NCBI RefSeq assembly: GCF_001908185.1
Contig: NZ_LGHM01000012.1
Coordinates: 1 to 47,236, forward strand
DNA length: 47,236 bases
DNA from: Bradyrhizobium sp. AS23.2
GTDB taxonomy: Bacteria > Pseudomonadota > Alphaproteobacteria > Rhizobiales > Xanthobacteraceae
Direction of reading: 5' to 3'
The notes under the pieces were generated by a model, which searched no databases, had not been told where the DNA came from, and worked only from the letters and a program-made list of their open reading frames with translations. Below, piece by piece: positions 1-8,475 of the stretch; positions within the stretch are counted from its first letter, which is position 1, and every line of letters begins with the position of its first letter. The position numbers were made by a program, and so were the translations under genes.

Positions 1-1009
1 AGATCATCTCGGGGGCGAACTTGCCTTCGTCCATCAGGCGGCCGACGCGCAATGAACCCTGCAGGCCCAGCGCGATCTCGGTCTCCATGTCGGCGAGCTT
101 CTTCTGCACGAGCTGGGTCGCGGCGAGCGGCTTGCCGAACTGCTTGCGGTCGAGCGTGTACTGGCGGGCGCGGTGCATGCAGTCTTCGGCCGCGCCAAGG
201 GCGCCCCAGGAGATGCCGTAGCGGGCGCGGTTGAGGCAGCCGAACGGGCCCTTGAGGCCGGAGACGTTGGGCAGCAGGGCGTCTTCCGGAACCACGACGC
301 CGTCCATCACGACCTCGCCGGTGATGGAGGCGCGAAGCGACAGCTTGCCGCCGATCTTCGGCGCGGACAGGCCCTTCATGCCCTTCTCCAGCACGAAGCC
401 GCGGATCTGGTTGTCGTGCGCGGCCGACTTGGCCCAGACCACGAATACGTCCGCGATCGGCGCGTTCGAGATCCACATCTTGCTGCCGGTCAGGCGATAG
501 CCGTCGGAGACCTTCTCGGCGCGGGTCTTCATGCCGGCCGGATCGGAGCCGGCGTCGGGCTCGGTCAGGCCGAAGCAGCCGACCCACTCGCCGCTCGCGA
601 GCTTGGGCAGGTACTTCTTGCGCTGGTTCTCGTCGCCATAGGCGTAGATCGGGTACATCACCAGCGAGGACTGCACCGAGTTCATGGAGCGGTAGCCGGA
701 ATCGACCCGCTCGATCTCGCGCGCGACGAGGCCATAGGCGACGTAGCTCGCATTGGCGCAGCCATACTCCTCGGGCAGCGTGATGCCGATCAGGCCGAGC
801 TCGCCCATCTCGTTGAAGATCTCGCGATCGGTCTTCTCTTCGAGATAGGCCTTGGAGACGCGCGGTAGCAGCTTGTCCTGGGCGTAGGCCCGGGCGGTGT
901 CGCGCACCATGCGCTCGTCTTCGGTGAGCTGCTCGTCGAGCAGGAACGGATCGTCCCACTGGAAAGAAGCCGCAGTCGGCTTGTCCTTGGCCTGCGCAGA
1001 TGCTGTCAT
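1..1009 (-). CDS. gcdH: glutaryl-CoA dehydrogenase, C-terminus outside window
   Basis: FAD-dependent dehydrogenase that oxidises and decarboxylates glutaryl-CoA to crotonyl-CoA, in lysine, tryptophan and aromatic breakdown. The visible 336 residues start at an ATG ([10 protein letters not shown]). They carry the family marks [12 protein letters not shown] (about 106-117), [13 protein letters not shown] (145-157), [14 protein letters not shown] and [15 protein letters not shown], which follow the human GCDH sequence closely. The C-terminal part, which in this family (about 395 residues) holds the catalytic glutamate, runs off the window. It lies 93 bases downstream of the next acyl-CoA dehydrogenase on the same strand, so it may be read as part of that unit or from its own promoter. 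Assignment as GcdH rather than a general acyl-CoA dehydrogenase is from these motifs and is strong. Confidence 0.93.
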   Translation of the reverse strand, partial: MTASAQAKDKPTAASFQWDDPFLLDEQLTEDERMVRDTARAYAQDKLLPRVSKAYLEEKTDREIFNEMGELGLIGITLPEEYGCANASYVAYGLVAREIERVDSGYRSMNSVQSSLVMYPIYAYGDENQRKKYLPKLASGEWVGCFGLTEPDAGSDPAGMKTRAEKVSDGYRLTGSKMWISNAPIADVFVVWAKSAAHDNQIRGFVLEKGMKGLSAPKIGGKLSLRASITGEVVMDGVVVPEDALLPNVSGLKGPFGCLNRARYGISWGALGAAEDCMHRARQYTLDRKQFGKPLAATQLVQKKLADMETEIALGLQGSLRVGRLMDEGKFAPEMI

Positions 1010-1102
1010 GGCGATGAATTACCTGGTCTTCTTGCGGTCATGATCGAGGGGGCGGACGAGCATGGCGTTGGCGCGCCGCCCCAGCTTCGCCGTCACCGGA
1101 GT

Positions 1103-2254
1103 TCAATGGCCTTCCATCAGTTCACGACCGATGAGCATCTTGCGGATTTCGGTCGTACCTGCGCCGATCTCGTACAGTTTGGCATCGCGCAGCAGGCGAC
1201 CTGTGGCAAAATCGTTGATGTATCCGTTGCCGCCGAGAAGCTGGATCGCATCGAGCGCCACCTGGGTCGCGCGCTCCGACGCGAACATGATGGCGCTGGC
1301 GGCTTCCTTCCTGAGCGGCATTCCCCGGTCTGCAGCCGCAGCAACTGTATACAAATAAGCTCGTGCGGCATTGAGCGAGGTCATCATGTCCGCAAGCCTG
1401 CCCTGGACCAGCTGGAATTCCCCGATCGGGCGGCCGAACTGCTTACGCTCGCGGACATAGGGCAGGGCGATATCCAGCGCCGCCTGCATCAACCCGATGG
1501 AGGCGGACGAGGCAACGATGCGTTCGTAGTCGAGCCCCTTCATCAGCACCTGGACGCCGCCGTCGAGCTTTCCCAGAACATTCTCTTCCGGAACCTCACA
1601 GTCCTCGAATATCAGCTCGCATGTGCCGGAGCCGCGCATGCCGAGTTTGTCGAGCTTCTGGCCCTGGCTGAACCCGGGTGAGTTCCGCTCCACGATGAAC
1701 GCGGTGATGCCGCGCTTGCCGGCATCTGGCGTGGTCTTGGCGTAGATGATGTAGACGTCGGCATGGTGTCCATTGGTGGTCCACATCTTGGTGCCGTTGA
1801 GGACAAATCTATCGCCGCGCCGGGTAGCCTTGAGCGACATGCTCACGACGTCCGATCCGGAGCCTGCTTCGCTCATGGCGAGCGCCCCGACGTACTCTCC
1901 CGAGATCAGCTTCGGCAAGAAGCGCTTTCTCTGTGCGGCGCTGCCGTTGAGGCGGATCTGATTGACGCACAGGTTGGAGTGGGCAATGTAGGAAATTCCG
2001 ATCGAGCCGGACGCGCGCGAGACCTGCTCCGAAGCGACGACATGGGCAAGATAGCCGAGGCCCGCTCCGCCGTCGGCCTCGTCAGCGGTGATGCCGAGAA
2101 TGCCGAGCGCGCCGAGTTCGGGCCACAGTTCGCGCGGGAACACGTCGGTCCGGTCCACCCTGTCGGCCAGGGGCGCAATTCGCTCCGCGGCAAACGCCGC
2201 AACCGTGTCACGGATTTGGCTCGTGGTTTCGTCAAGCAGGTAGAGATCAGTCAT
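1103..2254 (-). CDS. acyl-CoA dehydrogenase, isovaleryl-CoA dehydrogenase-like
   Basis: 383-residue FAD-dependent acyl-CoA dehydrogenase that would introduce the alpha,beta double bond into a (branched) acyl-CoA. Motifs seen: ALAMSEAGSGSDVVSM (about 124-139, flavin/substrate region), MWTTNGHHADVYIIYAKT, and the C-terminal GAGTTEIRKMLIGREL. Glu244 in GLDYERIVAS sits where isovaleryl-CoA dehydrogenases have their catalytic base, which is unlike the C-terminal position used by medium-chain enzymes. The ATG at 2254 is chosen because a longer open frame upstream has no family similarity. The stop codon of the enoyl-CoA hydratase is one base before this start, so the two are translationally coupled. 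In the leucine pathway this would be the LiuA step, but the neighbours allow another branched substrate such as citronellyl-CoA. Confidence 0.9.
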   Translation of the reverse strand: MTDLYLLDETTSQIRDTVAAFAAERIAPLADRVDRTDVFPRELWPELGALGILGITADEADGGAGLGYLAHVVASEQVSRASGSIGISYIAHSNLCVNQIRLNGSAAQRKRFLPKLISGEYVGALAMSEAGSGSDVVSMSLKATRRGDRFVLNGTKMWTTNGHHADVYIIYAKTTPDAGKRGITAFIVERNSPGFSQGQKLDKLGMRGSGTCELIFEDCEVPEENVLGKLDGGVQVLMKGLDYERIVASSASIGLMQAALDIALPYVRERKQFGRPIGEFQLVQGRLADMMTSLNAARAYLYTVAAAADRGMPLRKEAASAIMFASERATQVALDAIQLLGGNGYINDFATGRLLRDAKLYEIGAGTTEIRKMLIGRELMEGH

Positions 2255-2255
2255 C

Positions 2256-3032
2256 TCAGCGTCCCTTGAACTGAGGGGCTCGTTTTGCGGCGAATGCGGC
2301 GAAGCCTTCCGCGGCGTCCGCGGACGATAGCAGATCGCGGAGGCCGGCTCGCTCGATGTCGAAGCTTTCGGCGAGACTGAGCGAACGCGACTTTCGGATG
2401 AGGTCGAGGGTCTTTGCGATGGCCAGCGGGGCGTTGGCGGCAATACGACCGGCGATCTTCAATGCAGTGTCGAGAAGCGCATCGACCTCGACCACGCGGC
2501 TGACGAGCCCGATACGAAGTGCTGTTGCGGCGTCGATCGGGTCACCCGTCAACAACATTTCCGCTGCCACGGCCGGCGCGACGAAGCGGGGCAGGCGGCT
2601 TGCTCCTCCGGCGCCGGCCAGGACACCGATCTGAACCTCCGGCAAGCCGAATCTGGCTTTGGTGTTGGCAATGCGGATATCGGACGCCAGAGCGAGTTCG
2701 AGGCCGCCGCCGAAGGCAAGACCATTGACCGCCGCAATGATCGGCTTTCTCGTCGGATAGACGCGGGTCAACCCGCAGAAGGTCCCGTCATCGTCATTCA
2801 ACTGACTGCGGTCACGAATATCGGGGAGGAGCCGCTCGATATCGCCGCCGGCGCAGAACGAACCGTTCGTGCCAGTCAGCACGATGCAGCGCACGTCCTC
2901 TCTCTGCTCGGCCCAGGCCCATGCTTTGCGCATCAGGGCGTCCGTTGCGGGATCGATGCAATTGAATTTTTCCGGCCGGTTGATGGTGATCAGCGCTACG
3001 CCGGGACGGATCAACTCGCGAAGGACAGTCAT
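2256..3032 (-). CDS. enoyl-CoA hydratase (crotonase family)
   Basis: 258-residue crotonase-fold protein, likely adding water to a 2-enoyl-CoA. Both oxyanion-hole segments (SFCAGGDI, GLAFGGGLELALASD) are present, and both glutamates of classical hydratases are in place: the Glu of GGGLE and the Glu of FGLPEVQIG, followed by AGAGGASRLPR. It is therefore a competent hydratase by sequence. The ATG at 3032 is preferred over an upstream in-frame start that would add an unrelated arginine-rich extension; a purine-rich AAGGTC lies just before it. It is first in a minus-strand unit with the isovaleryl-CoA-dehydrogenase-like gene, and it is divergent from another crotonase gene with an operator-like site in the intervening 244 bases. 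Confidence 0.9.
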   Translation of the reverse strand: MTVLRELIRPGVALITINRPEKFNCIDPATDALMRKAWAWAEQREDVRCIVLTGTNGSFCAGGDIERLLPDIRDRSQLNDDDGTFCGLTRVYPTRKPIIAAVNGLAFGGGLELALASDIRIANTKARFGLPEVQIGVLAGAGGASRLPRFVAPAVAAEMLLTGDPIDAATALRIGLVSRVVEVDALLDTALKIAGRIAANAPLAIAKTLDLIRKSRSLSLAESFDIERAGLRDLLSSADAAEGFAAFAAKRAPQFKGR

Positions 3033-3242
3033 GAATTGACCTTGCTGCAAGGTTCGCGCCGGATCATGTCCTTCGATCGATCGTAGGTATGCTTCGGGAA
3101 AGCATTGTGCATCTTCGCCGGATTGTCGGCGGCTGGCGAGCCTTTGGTTCGGTGCCGAGTATTCTGCGACATTTAATCGCCCCTCGCTTGTCGTGACCGT
3201 TCTTTCCGGTGGACGGCGTATCAAATCCAATCTAGGAATGCA

Positions 3243-3264
3243 ACGGTCAACCGTTTGTTTATTG
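3243..3264 (+). promoter_or_regulatory. operator-like palindrome, copy 1 of 3 (probable TetR site)
   Basis: The 22 bases begin ACGGTCAACCG and end in a T-rich tail. AACGGT-CA-ACCGTT (3242-3255) is a perfect 6-2-6 inverted repeat. Near-identical 22-base copies lie at 4092-4113 and 11453-11474, each upstream of a different gene set of the same catabolic island. This copy is 12 bases before the crotonase start at 3277 and inside the divergent promoter region. Size and symmetry fit a TetR-family operator; the TetR gene at 10805 is the obvious candidate binder, which is inference. Confidence 0.7.
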
Positions 3265-3276
3265 TCGGAAGCCGTC

Positions 3277-4086
3277 ATGAAACAGGAATCGTCGGTGATC
3301 TCACAGCCGGGCGTCGTGACGTGTCAGGTCGACGCGCGGGGCGTTGCGCGGATTGCGCTTAATCGCCCTGAACTGCACAACGCCTGGAATCCCGAGCTGG
3401 TTGTTGCATTGAACGATGCGGTCGTGCGCGTGTCGCAAGAGCGAGATGTCCGCGCGGTTGTTCTCGCGGGAGAGGGCAGGAGTTTCAGCGCTGGAGGCGA
3501 TCTGCGGTGGATGCGTGGCATTCTGGATCTCTCCTCTGAGCAGCGCCGTCAGGATGCGCTTCGGATCGGCGCGTTGCTTGTGGCTGTGGACGCATGTCCG
3601 AAGCCGGTCATCGCCCGCGTCCATGGTGCGGCGATCGGCGGGGGATTTGGTCTGGTTTGCTGCAGCGACATTGCGATTGCAGGCACGCAGGCGTCGTTCG
3701 GCTTGTCGGAGGTCAGACTCGGCATTGTCCCGGCGATGATTTCGCCTTTCGTCGTTGCTCGGCTCGGCGAAGCGTTGGCGCGGGCGCGCTTCTTGACTGG
3801 TCGTGATCCGGTGTCCGCTGCCGATGCGCTCGCATTCGGTATCGTGCATCGCGTAGTCGAGCAGGACGAACTGGATGCGGCTGTAGAGGAGGAGGTCGGC
3901 GCGATCCTGAGGTCGGCGCCGGGTGCGATCGCCGAAACCAAGCGGCTATTTCACAGGGCGGGCGGACTATCCAAGGGTGAGATGATCGCCGAAGCGGCGG
4001 ATGCTCTGGTCAAGAGGTGGGAGACGGCAGAGGCGCGCGAAGGCTTGCAGGCGTTTCTGGAGAAGCGAAAGCCTGCCTGGCGATAA
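3277..4086 (+). CDS. enoyl-CoA hydratase/isomerase, methylglutaconyl-CoA hydratase-like
   Basis: 269-residue crotonase-family protein. It resembles the methylglutaconyl-CoA / isohexenylglutaconyl-CoA hydratases (LiuC, AtuE): RSFSAGGDLRWMR near residue 70, GAAIGGGFGLVCCSD, and SFGLSEVRLGIVPAMISPFV. The IPAxISPxV segment is the mark of that subgroup. Glycine replaces the first classical glutamate while the second (SEVRLG) is kept, as is normal for the subgroup. The ATG at 3277 is used because the family N-terminus begins there; the open frame extends upstream through the operator. Together with the carboxylase and the lyase downstream it would hydrate the carboxylated unsaturated acyl-CoA before cleavage. 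The exact substrate cannot be read from sequence. Confidence 0.85.
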   Translation: MKQESSVISQPGVVTCQVDARGVARIALNRPELHNAWNPELVVALNDAVVRVSQERDVRAVVLAGEGRSFSAGGDLRWMRGILDLSSEQRRQDALRIGALLVAVDACPKPVIARVHGAAIGGGFGLVCCSDIAIAGTQASFGLSEVRLGIVPAMISPFVVARLGEALARARFLTGRDPVSAADALAFGIVHRVVEQDELDAAVEEEVGAILRSAPGAIAETKRLFHRAGGLSKGEMIAEAADALVKRWETAEAREGLQAFLEKRKPAWR

Positions 4087-4091
4087 AACGG

Positions 4092-4113
4092 ACAGGCAAC
4101 CGTTTTTTTATTG
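4092..4113 (+). promoter_or_regulatory. operator-like site, copy 2 of 3
   Basis: Reads ACAGGCAACCG followed by a T-run and ATTG. It matches copy 1 (3243) at 19 of 22 positions without gaps, including the ATTG end. A wider inverted repeat, AAAACGG / CCGTTTT, spans 4086-4107. It begins 5 bases after the crotonase stop and about 70 bases before livF, so it would place the transporter and ligase operon under the same regulator. Confidence 0.6.
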
Positions 4114-4184
4114 CAGCGCTTGCGGAGCCTTGCTAACGGTAGCGGCGGCGAGGCCCGTTCAAGAGGTCGGCGCGAGGGGGCGAG

Positions 4185-4976
4185 ATGCTCGAGGTCGAAA
4201 ATCTCCAGGTCGTCTACAACAACGCCATTGAGGCCGTTCGTAATGCCTCGCTGACGGTCGGTGTCGGCGGCATGACGGCGCTGCTCGGCGCAAACGGCGC
4301 CGGCAAGACGACGCTGCTGAAAGCCATATCCGGCGTTCTCTATCCAGAAGACGGCTCAATTCGCGACGGGCTGATCAAGTTTGAAGGGCACGATCTGACG
4401 TCGCTTGCGCCTGATGAGATCGTGCGGCTCGGCATCGCGCATGTGCCGGAAGGGCGCAGGCTGTTCATCGAATTGACTGTGGAAGAAAACCTCGTTGTGG
4501 GAGGTCACATCGCCGAACGGGCCGACGTCGCGCGCAGGCTTGAGGAGATCTACGCTTTATTTCCGCGGATCAAGGATAAGCGCGCGGTTCTCTCCGGATA
4601 CTTGTCCGGCGGCGAGCAGCAGATGGTGGCCATCGGGCGAGCGCTGATGACGAATCCTCGCCTCTTGATGCTGGACGAGCCGTCCCTCGGCATTGCGCCT
4701 CTGATGGCGCAGGCGATCTACGCGGCGGTCGAGCGTCTGTGTCGCGACAACGGTCTGACAGTGCTGTTGGTTGAGCAGAACGCTCAACTCGCGCTCGATG
4801 CTTCGCGTCAGGCCTACGTTCTCGAAAACGGTCGCGTCGTGCTCGATGGGACTTCGGACGAGCTCAAACGCAATGAAGACGTTTGCGAATTCTATCTGGG
4901 CCTTGGTGCCAAGGGGGATCGGCGCAGCATGCGCGAGGTGAAACATTATAAGCGCCGGAAGCGGTGGCTGTCGTGA
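4185..4976 (+). CDS. livF: branched-chain-type ABC transporter ATP-binding protein LivF
   Basis: One of the two ATPases of a Liv/HAAT-type importer, acting at the inner face of the membrane. 263 residues with Walker A GANGAGKTT (about 35-43), the LivF-type segment IAHVPEGRRLFIELTVEENL, ABC signature LSGGEQQMVAIGRAL, Walker B RLLMLDEPSLGIAP and a switch region LLVEQNAQLAL. A basic tail (KHYKRRKRWLS) extends past the usual end and overlaps the start of livG. It opens a run of tightly spaced genes (livF, livG, CoA ligase, livH, livM, binding protein), so import and CoA activation are likely made together. Confidence 0.92.
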   Translation: MLEVENLQVVYNNAIEAVRNASLTVGVGGMTALLGANGAGKTTLLKAISGVLYPEDGSIRDGLIKFEGHDLTSLAPDEIVRLGIAHVPEGRRLFIELTVEENLVVGGHIAERADVARRLEEIYALFPRIKDKRAVLSGYLSGGEQQMVAIGRALMTNPRLLMLDEPSLGIAPLMAQAIYAAVERLCRDNGLTVLLVEQNAQLALDASRQAYVLENGRVVLDGTSDELKRNEDVCEFYLGLGAKGDRRSMREVKHYKRRKRWLS

Positions 4977-5749
4977 GTTCGATTCTGGATGTCGAAGGGC
5001 TGGGCAAGGCGTTCGGCGGCGTGCAGGCCGTGCAGGACGTCTCGTTTTCGGTCGAGCAGGGTACGATTTGCAGCTTGATCGGTCCCAACGGGGCCGGCAA
5101 GACCACTGTCCTCAACATGATCAGCGGTCTCGTGCCGCCGACGACCGGGCGCGTGAGTTTCGAGCGGCGCGACATCACGAACTCTCCTGCCTATCGCATG
5201 GCGAGTCGCGGCCTGGGTCGCACGTTCCAGAATCTGGCGGTCTTCGCCCACGCCTCCGTGGTGGACAACATTCTGGTCGGGATGCACGCGCGGCTTTCGG
5301 CCGATCCGCTCACGGCGGCGGTCTATTGGGGACGTGTCCGCAACGAGGAGATCAAGGCCCGGCGCAGGGTCGAGGAAATCATCGACTTTCTTGAGATCCA
5401 GAATGTGCGGGATCTGCCGGTGGGTACGTTGTCGTACGGCTTGCAGAAGCGGGTGGAGCTCGGTCGAGCGCTGGCCATCGAGCCGCGGCTCCTTCTCCTT
5501 GATGAAATGGTGTCGGGCATGAACCAGGAGGAAACCGAGGACATCGCGCGTTTCATTCTCGATATCAAGGAGCAGCTCAACGTCACGGTGCTGATGGTTG
5601 AGCATGACATGGGCATCGTGATGGATATATCGGATCAGGTCGTCGTCCTGGAGTTTGGGCGGAAGATTGGCGACGGCACTCCAACGCAGGTCTCGCAGGA
5701 TCCGCGGGTGATGGCGGCCTATCTCGGCGGCGCGGGCGAAGCGGCATGA
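4964..5749 (+). CDS. livG: branched-chain-type ABC transporter ATP-binding protein LivG
   Basis: Second ATPase of the same importer, 261 residues from a GTG at 4964 that overlaps the end of livF; a second GTG at 4973 is an alternative. Walker A GPNGAGKTT near 44, the LivG-type GRTFQNLAVFAHASVVDNIL, a signature of the form LSYGLQKRVELGRALA (glutamine and glycine order altered from LSGGQ, common in LivG), Walker B LLLLDEMVSGMN and VEHDMGIVM. The next gene begins at ATGA overlapping its stop, again showing coupling. Confidence 0.92.
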   Translation: MAVVSSILDVEGLGKAFGGVQAVQDVSFSVEQGTICSLIGPNGAGKTTVLNMISGLVPPTTGRVSFERRDITNSPAYRMASRGLGRTFQNLAVFAHASVVDNILVGMHARLSADPLTAAVYWGRVRNEEIKARRRVEEIIDFLEIQNVRDLPVGTLSYGLQKRVELGRALAIEPRLLLLDEMVSGMNQEETEDIARFILDIKEQLNVTVLMVEHDMGIVMDISDQVVVLEFGRKIGDGTPTQVSQDPRVMAAYLGGAGEAA

Positions 5750-7605
5750 GCAATCCGATCCGCGATCTGGCTCGTGCCGGAAATCTACCACTGCCGCAAC
5801 TCGTTCGGCTCTGGAGCGAGATCCAGCCGGATCGACTCGCTTTCCGGGAAAAAGAGCTCGGCATCTGGAAGCGCGTAACTTGGGGCGAGTACGCCCGCAA
5901 CATGGATCTCGTTGCGCTCGGGCTATCGGAGCTTGGATATGGGCCAGGCGATCGGATGGCGATCGCCGGCGAGGGGGTTCCGGAATGGATGTACGCCGAC
6001 CTCGCGTCGCAGTCGCTCGGCGGGGTTTGTGTCGGTCTGTATCCGACCAGCCCCTGGCCGGAACTGGCCTACATCCTCCAGAACTCCGGCGCGCGGGTTG
6101 TCGTGTGCGGCGACCAGGAGCAGGTCGACAAGATCCTCGAAGCACGCCGGCGCACAGATCTGCCCAATCTGTCCTGGATCGTCTACGTCGATGACAAAGG
6201 CATGCGAGGCTATCAGGAGGATGGCCTGATCAGCTTCGCCGACCTGATCGAGCGCGGCCGGCGTCGGCTGGAGCAGGAGCCTGCGGCGCTGGTCGCTCAC
6301 AAGAAGCAGATGGCGGAGCGCTCGCCGGACGAACCCGCGATCATTGTCTACACCTCGGGCACAACCGGCGCGCCCAAAGGTGCGATGCTGTCGCATCGAA
6401 ACATGCTGGTAGCCGCCTGCAGCGTCGTCGATACCTTCGGCTACGACGGAAATAATCACGAGGTCCTCTGCTATCTTCCGCTCTGTCACGTCGCTGAGCG
6501 ATCATTCTCGACGGTGATGCAGCTCTGTTGCGGCTCCGTGGTGAATTTCGCGGAGTCGGTCGACACCGTTTCTGCAGACCTGCGCGAAATCGGGCCGACC
6601 CTGTTCCTCGGCGTTCCGCGCATCTGGGAAAAGCTACAGCAGACCATTGATATCAAGATCAGGGAATCCTATCCGCTGCACCGCTGGGCGTATCAGTTTG
6701 CGCTATCGCGGGCATTACCTATCGCGCGGCGCGAGATTGCGGCCGGCGGCCAGCGGAGGACCCTGCGCGACAGGATCATGGCGTGGTTGCTCTATGTGCT
6801 GATGTTCCGCAACATTCAGCGGTTCCTGGGTCTCTATCGTGCTGCTGCCTGCTTCTGCGGAGCGGCGTCAGTGTCGCCCGAGACGCTTCTGTTCTTCCGC
6901 TGCATCGGGCTTCCAATCTACCAGGTCTACGGGATGACGGAAACGGCCGCCGTCGCCTTTCAGCAGCAGCCCGGACGAACTGCCTTCGGATGTGTCGGGG
7001 TTCCGATCCCCTCGCTTCAGTATCGTCTCGGTGAGGACGGCGAGCTGCTGATGAAAGGGCCGACCGTATTTCTGGGCTATCTCGATGCTCCCGAAGCGAC
7101 GGCAGCGGTGATGAATGACGGCTGGATCGCGTCCGGGGATATCGCGGCGGTCGTCGACGGCGAGGTGCAGATCATCGACCGCAAGAAGGATCTCATCATC
7201 ACGTCCGGAGGCAAGAACATTTCGCCTTCGGAAATCGAGCATGCGCTGAAGGAGAGTGCCTATGTCCGGGAGGCGATCGTGGTCGGGGATGGCCGCAACT
7301 TCGTCTCGGCGCTGATCCAGATCGACTACGACACCGTGGGCAAGTGGGCGCAGGAGCGTCAGCTCTCGTTCACGACGTTTCGTAGCCTGACATTGGTCGC
7401 CGACGTGCGTGAACTGATCGGGCAGGACGTGCAGAAGGCCAATTCCCGCTTCGCACGGGTGGCGCAGGTGCGCAAGTTCGCTCTGTTGAGCAAGGAGCTT
7501 GACCATGACGACGGTGAGTTGACCGCTACCATGAAGGTTCGGCGCAAATCGATCGAACAGAAATTCGCGCAAGAAATCTCCGAGCTTTATGGAGCACGAG
7601 CTTGA
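5746..7605 (+). CDS. AMP-dependent acyl-CoA synthetase (long-chain FadD-like)
   Basis: 619-residue acid:CoA ligase. It carries the AMP-binding motif VYTSGTTGAPKGAMLSHR (201-218), YQVYGMTETAAV, a GWIASGDIA segment and the hinge-lysine region IDRKKDLIITSGGKNISPSEIE. The length and the C-terminal domain resemble the long-chain/FadD15 branch more than short-chain ligases. It starts with ATGA overlapping the livG stop and sits inside a transporter operon between livG and livH, so it probably activates the imported acid to its CoA thioester on entry. It would feed the dehydrogenase and carboxylase encoded around it. Substrate chain length is not determined. Confidence 0.9.
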   Translation: MSNPIRDLARAGNLPLPQLVRLWSEIQPDRLAFREKELGIWKRVTWGEYARNMDLVALGLSELGYGPGDRMAIAGEGVPEWMYADLASQSLGGVCVGLYPTSPWPELAYILQNSGARVVVCGDQEQVDKILEARRRTDLPNLSWIVYVDDKGMRGYQEDGLISFADLIERGRRRLEQEPAALVAHKKQMAERSPDEPAIIVYTSGTTGAPKGAMLSHRNMLVAACSVVDTFGYDGNNHEVLCYLPLCHVAERSFSTVMQLCCGSVVNFAESVDTVSADLREIGPTLFLGVPRIWEKLQQTIDIKIRESYPLHRWAYQFALSRALPIARREIAAGGQRRTLRDRIMAWLLYVLMFRNIQRFLGLYRAAACFCGAASVSPETLLFFRCIGLPIYQVYGMTETAAVAFQQQPGRTAFGCVGVPIPSLQYRLGEDGELLMKGPTVFLGYLDAPEATAAVMNDGWIASGDIAAVVDGEVQIIDRKKDLIITSGGKNISPSEIEHALKESAYVREAIVVGDGRNFVSALIQIDYDTVGKWAQERQLSFTTFRSLTLVADVRELIGQDVQKANSRFARVAQVRKFALLSKELDHDDGELTATMKVRRKSIEQKFAQEISELYGARA

Positions 7606-8475
7606 ACTATTTTTTTTGCTCTTCTTGGGTCGGGGCTGGCGGTCGGCGCAATCTACGGTCTCGTCGCGATCGGGTTCGCTATCATCTACCGGGCGACCCG
7701 GGTCATCAACTTCGCCCTGGGCGAGATGATGATGCTGAACGCATACATCGCCCACACCATCGGCGTTCACACCGGGCTCGGCTTCTGGGGCCTGGTGCCC
7801 GTCGTCATTGCGGTGTCGCTGTTGCTCGGTCTCCTCATCGAATTTGTCCTGATCCGTCCGATGATCGGGGAGCCTACGATATCGATCGTGATGATGACGG
7901 TCGGCCTTGCAGTCTTCATCAGGTCACTGGTCGTTCTGGTCTGGGGCGCAGCGCCGCTGGAATTTTCTGCTTCGCCGGGAGACATCGTTTTGTCGCTCGG
8001 CCCCGTTCGTCTCTATCTGGCGCAGGCCATCGCGATCGGATTGTTGCTCGCGATCATGGCGGGATTCGCGGTGTTCTACCGCTACACGCGATCCGGCATT
8101 GCCATGCGCGCCGCCGCCAACGACGAGACCGTCGCGCTATTGATGGGCATCGATGTGCGACGGATCTATGCGCTGGCCTGGGTGCTCGCCGCGAGTACGG
8201 CCGGACTCGCCGGGCTCCTGATCTCGACAATCTATGAACTCGGCCCGGATATGTCGGCTTTCGGCCTGCGGGGATTTCCGGCGACGATCCTCGGTGGGCT
8301 CGACGCGGTAGGCGGCTCGGCCGCGGGCGGCTTCATCATTGGCATCCTTGAGAACCTCGGCGAGGGCTACGTAGGGCGCGGCCTCAAGGAGATCATCGGC
8401 TTTGTGATCATTCTGGTGGTTCTGATGATTCGACCCTTCGGTCTGTTTGGCACGCGCAACGTGGAGCGAGTCTGA
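7602..8475 (+). CDS. livH: branched-chain-type ABC permease LivH, with apparent frameshift at its start
   Basis: Inner-membrane permease of the importer. The frame that contains the bulk of the protein (from MMMLNAYIAH at 7726) continues upstream, encoding SGLAVGAIYGLVAIGF and RATRVINFALGE, which is the conserved LivH N-terminal region, back to a stop at 7603; no ATG, GTG or TTG lies in that stretch. A TTG at 7602 overlaps the ligase stop (TTGA) and has GGAG at ideal distance (7591-7594). It reads MNYFF and then goes out of frame because the T run 7610-7617 has one T too many. Removing one T gives MNYFFALLGSGLAVG, a normal LivH start of about 290 residues. Alternatives are an ATT start at 7609, slippage on T8, or a read error. 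Annotating from 7726 would lose the first membrane helix. Confidence 0.8.

Noticed and set aside
3193..3205. Possible fourth operator half-site (GTGACCGTTCTTT)
   Set aside because: Only ACCGTT and some Ts match the three good copies; too weak to claim.
4946..6145. 399-residue open frame on the minus strand
   Set aside because: Antisense to livG and the CoA ligase; low-complexity arginine-rich N-terminus and no domain.
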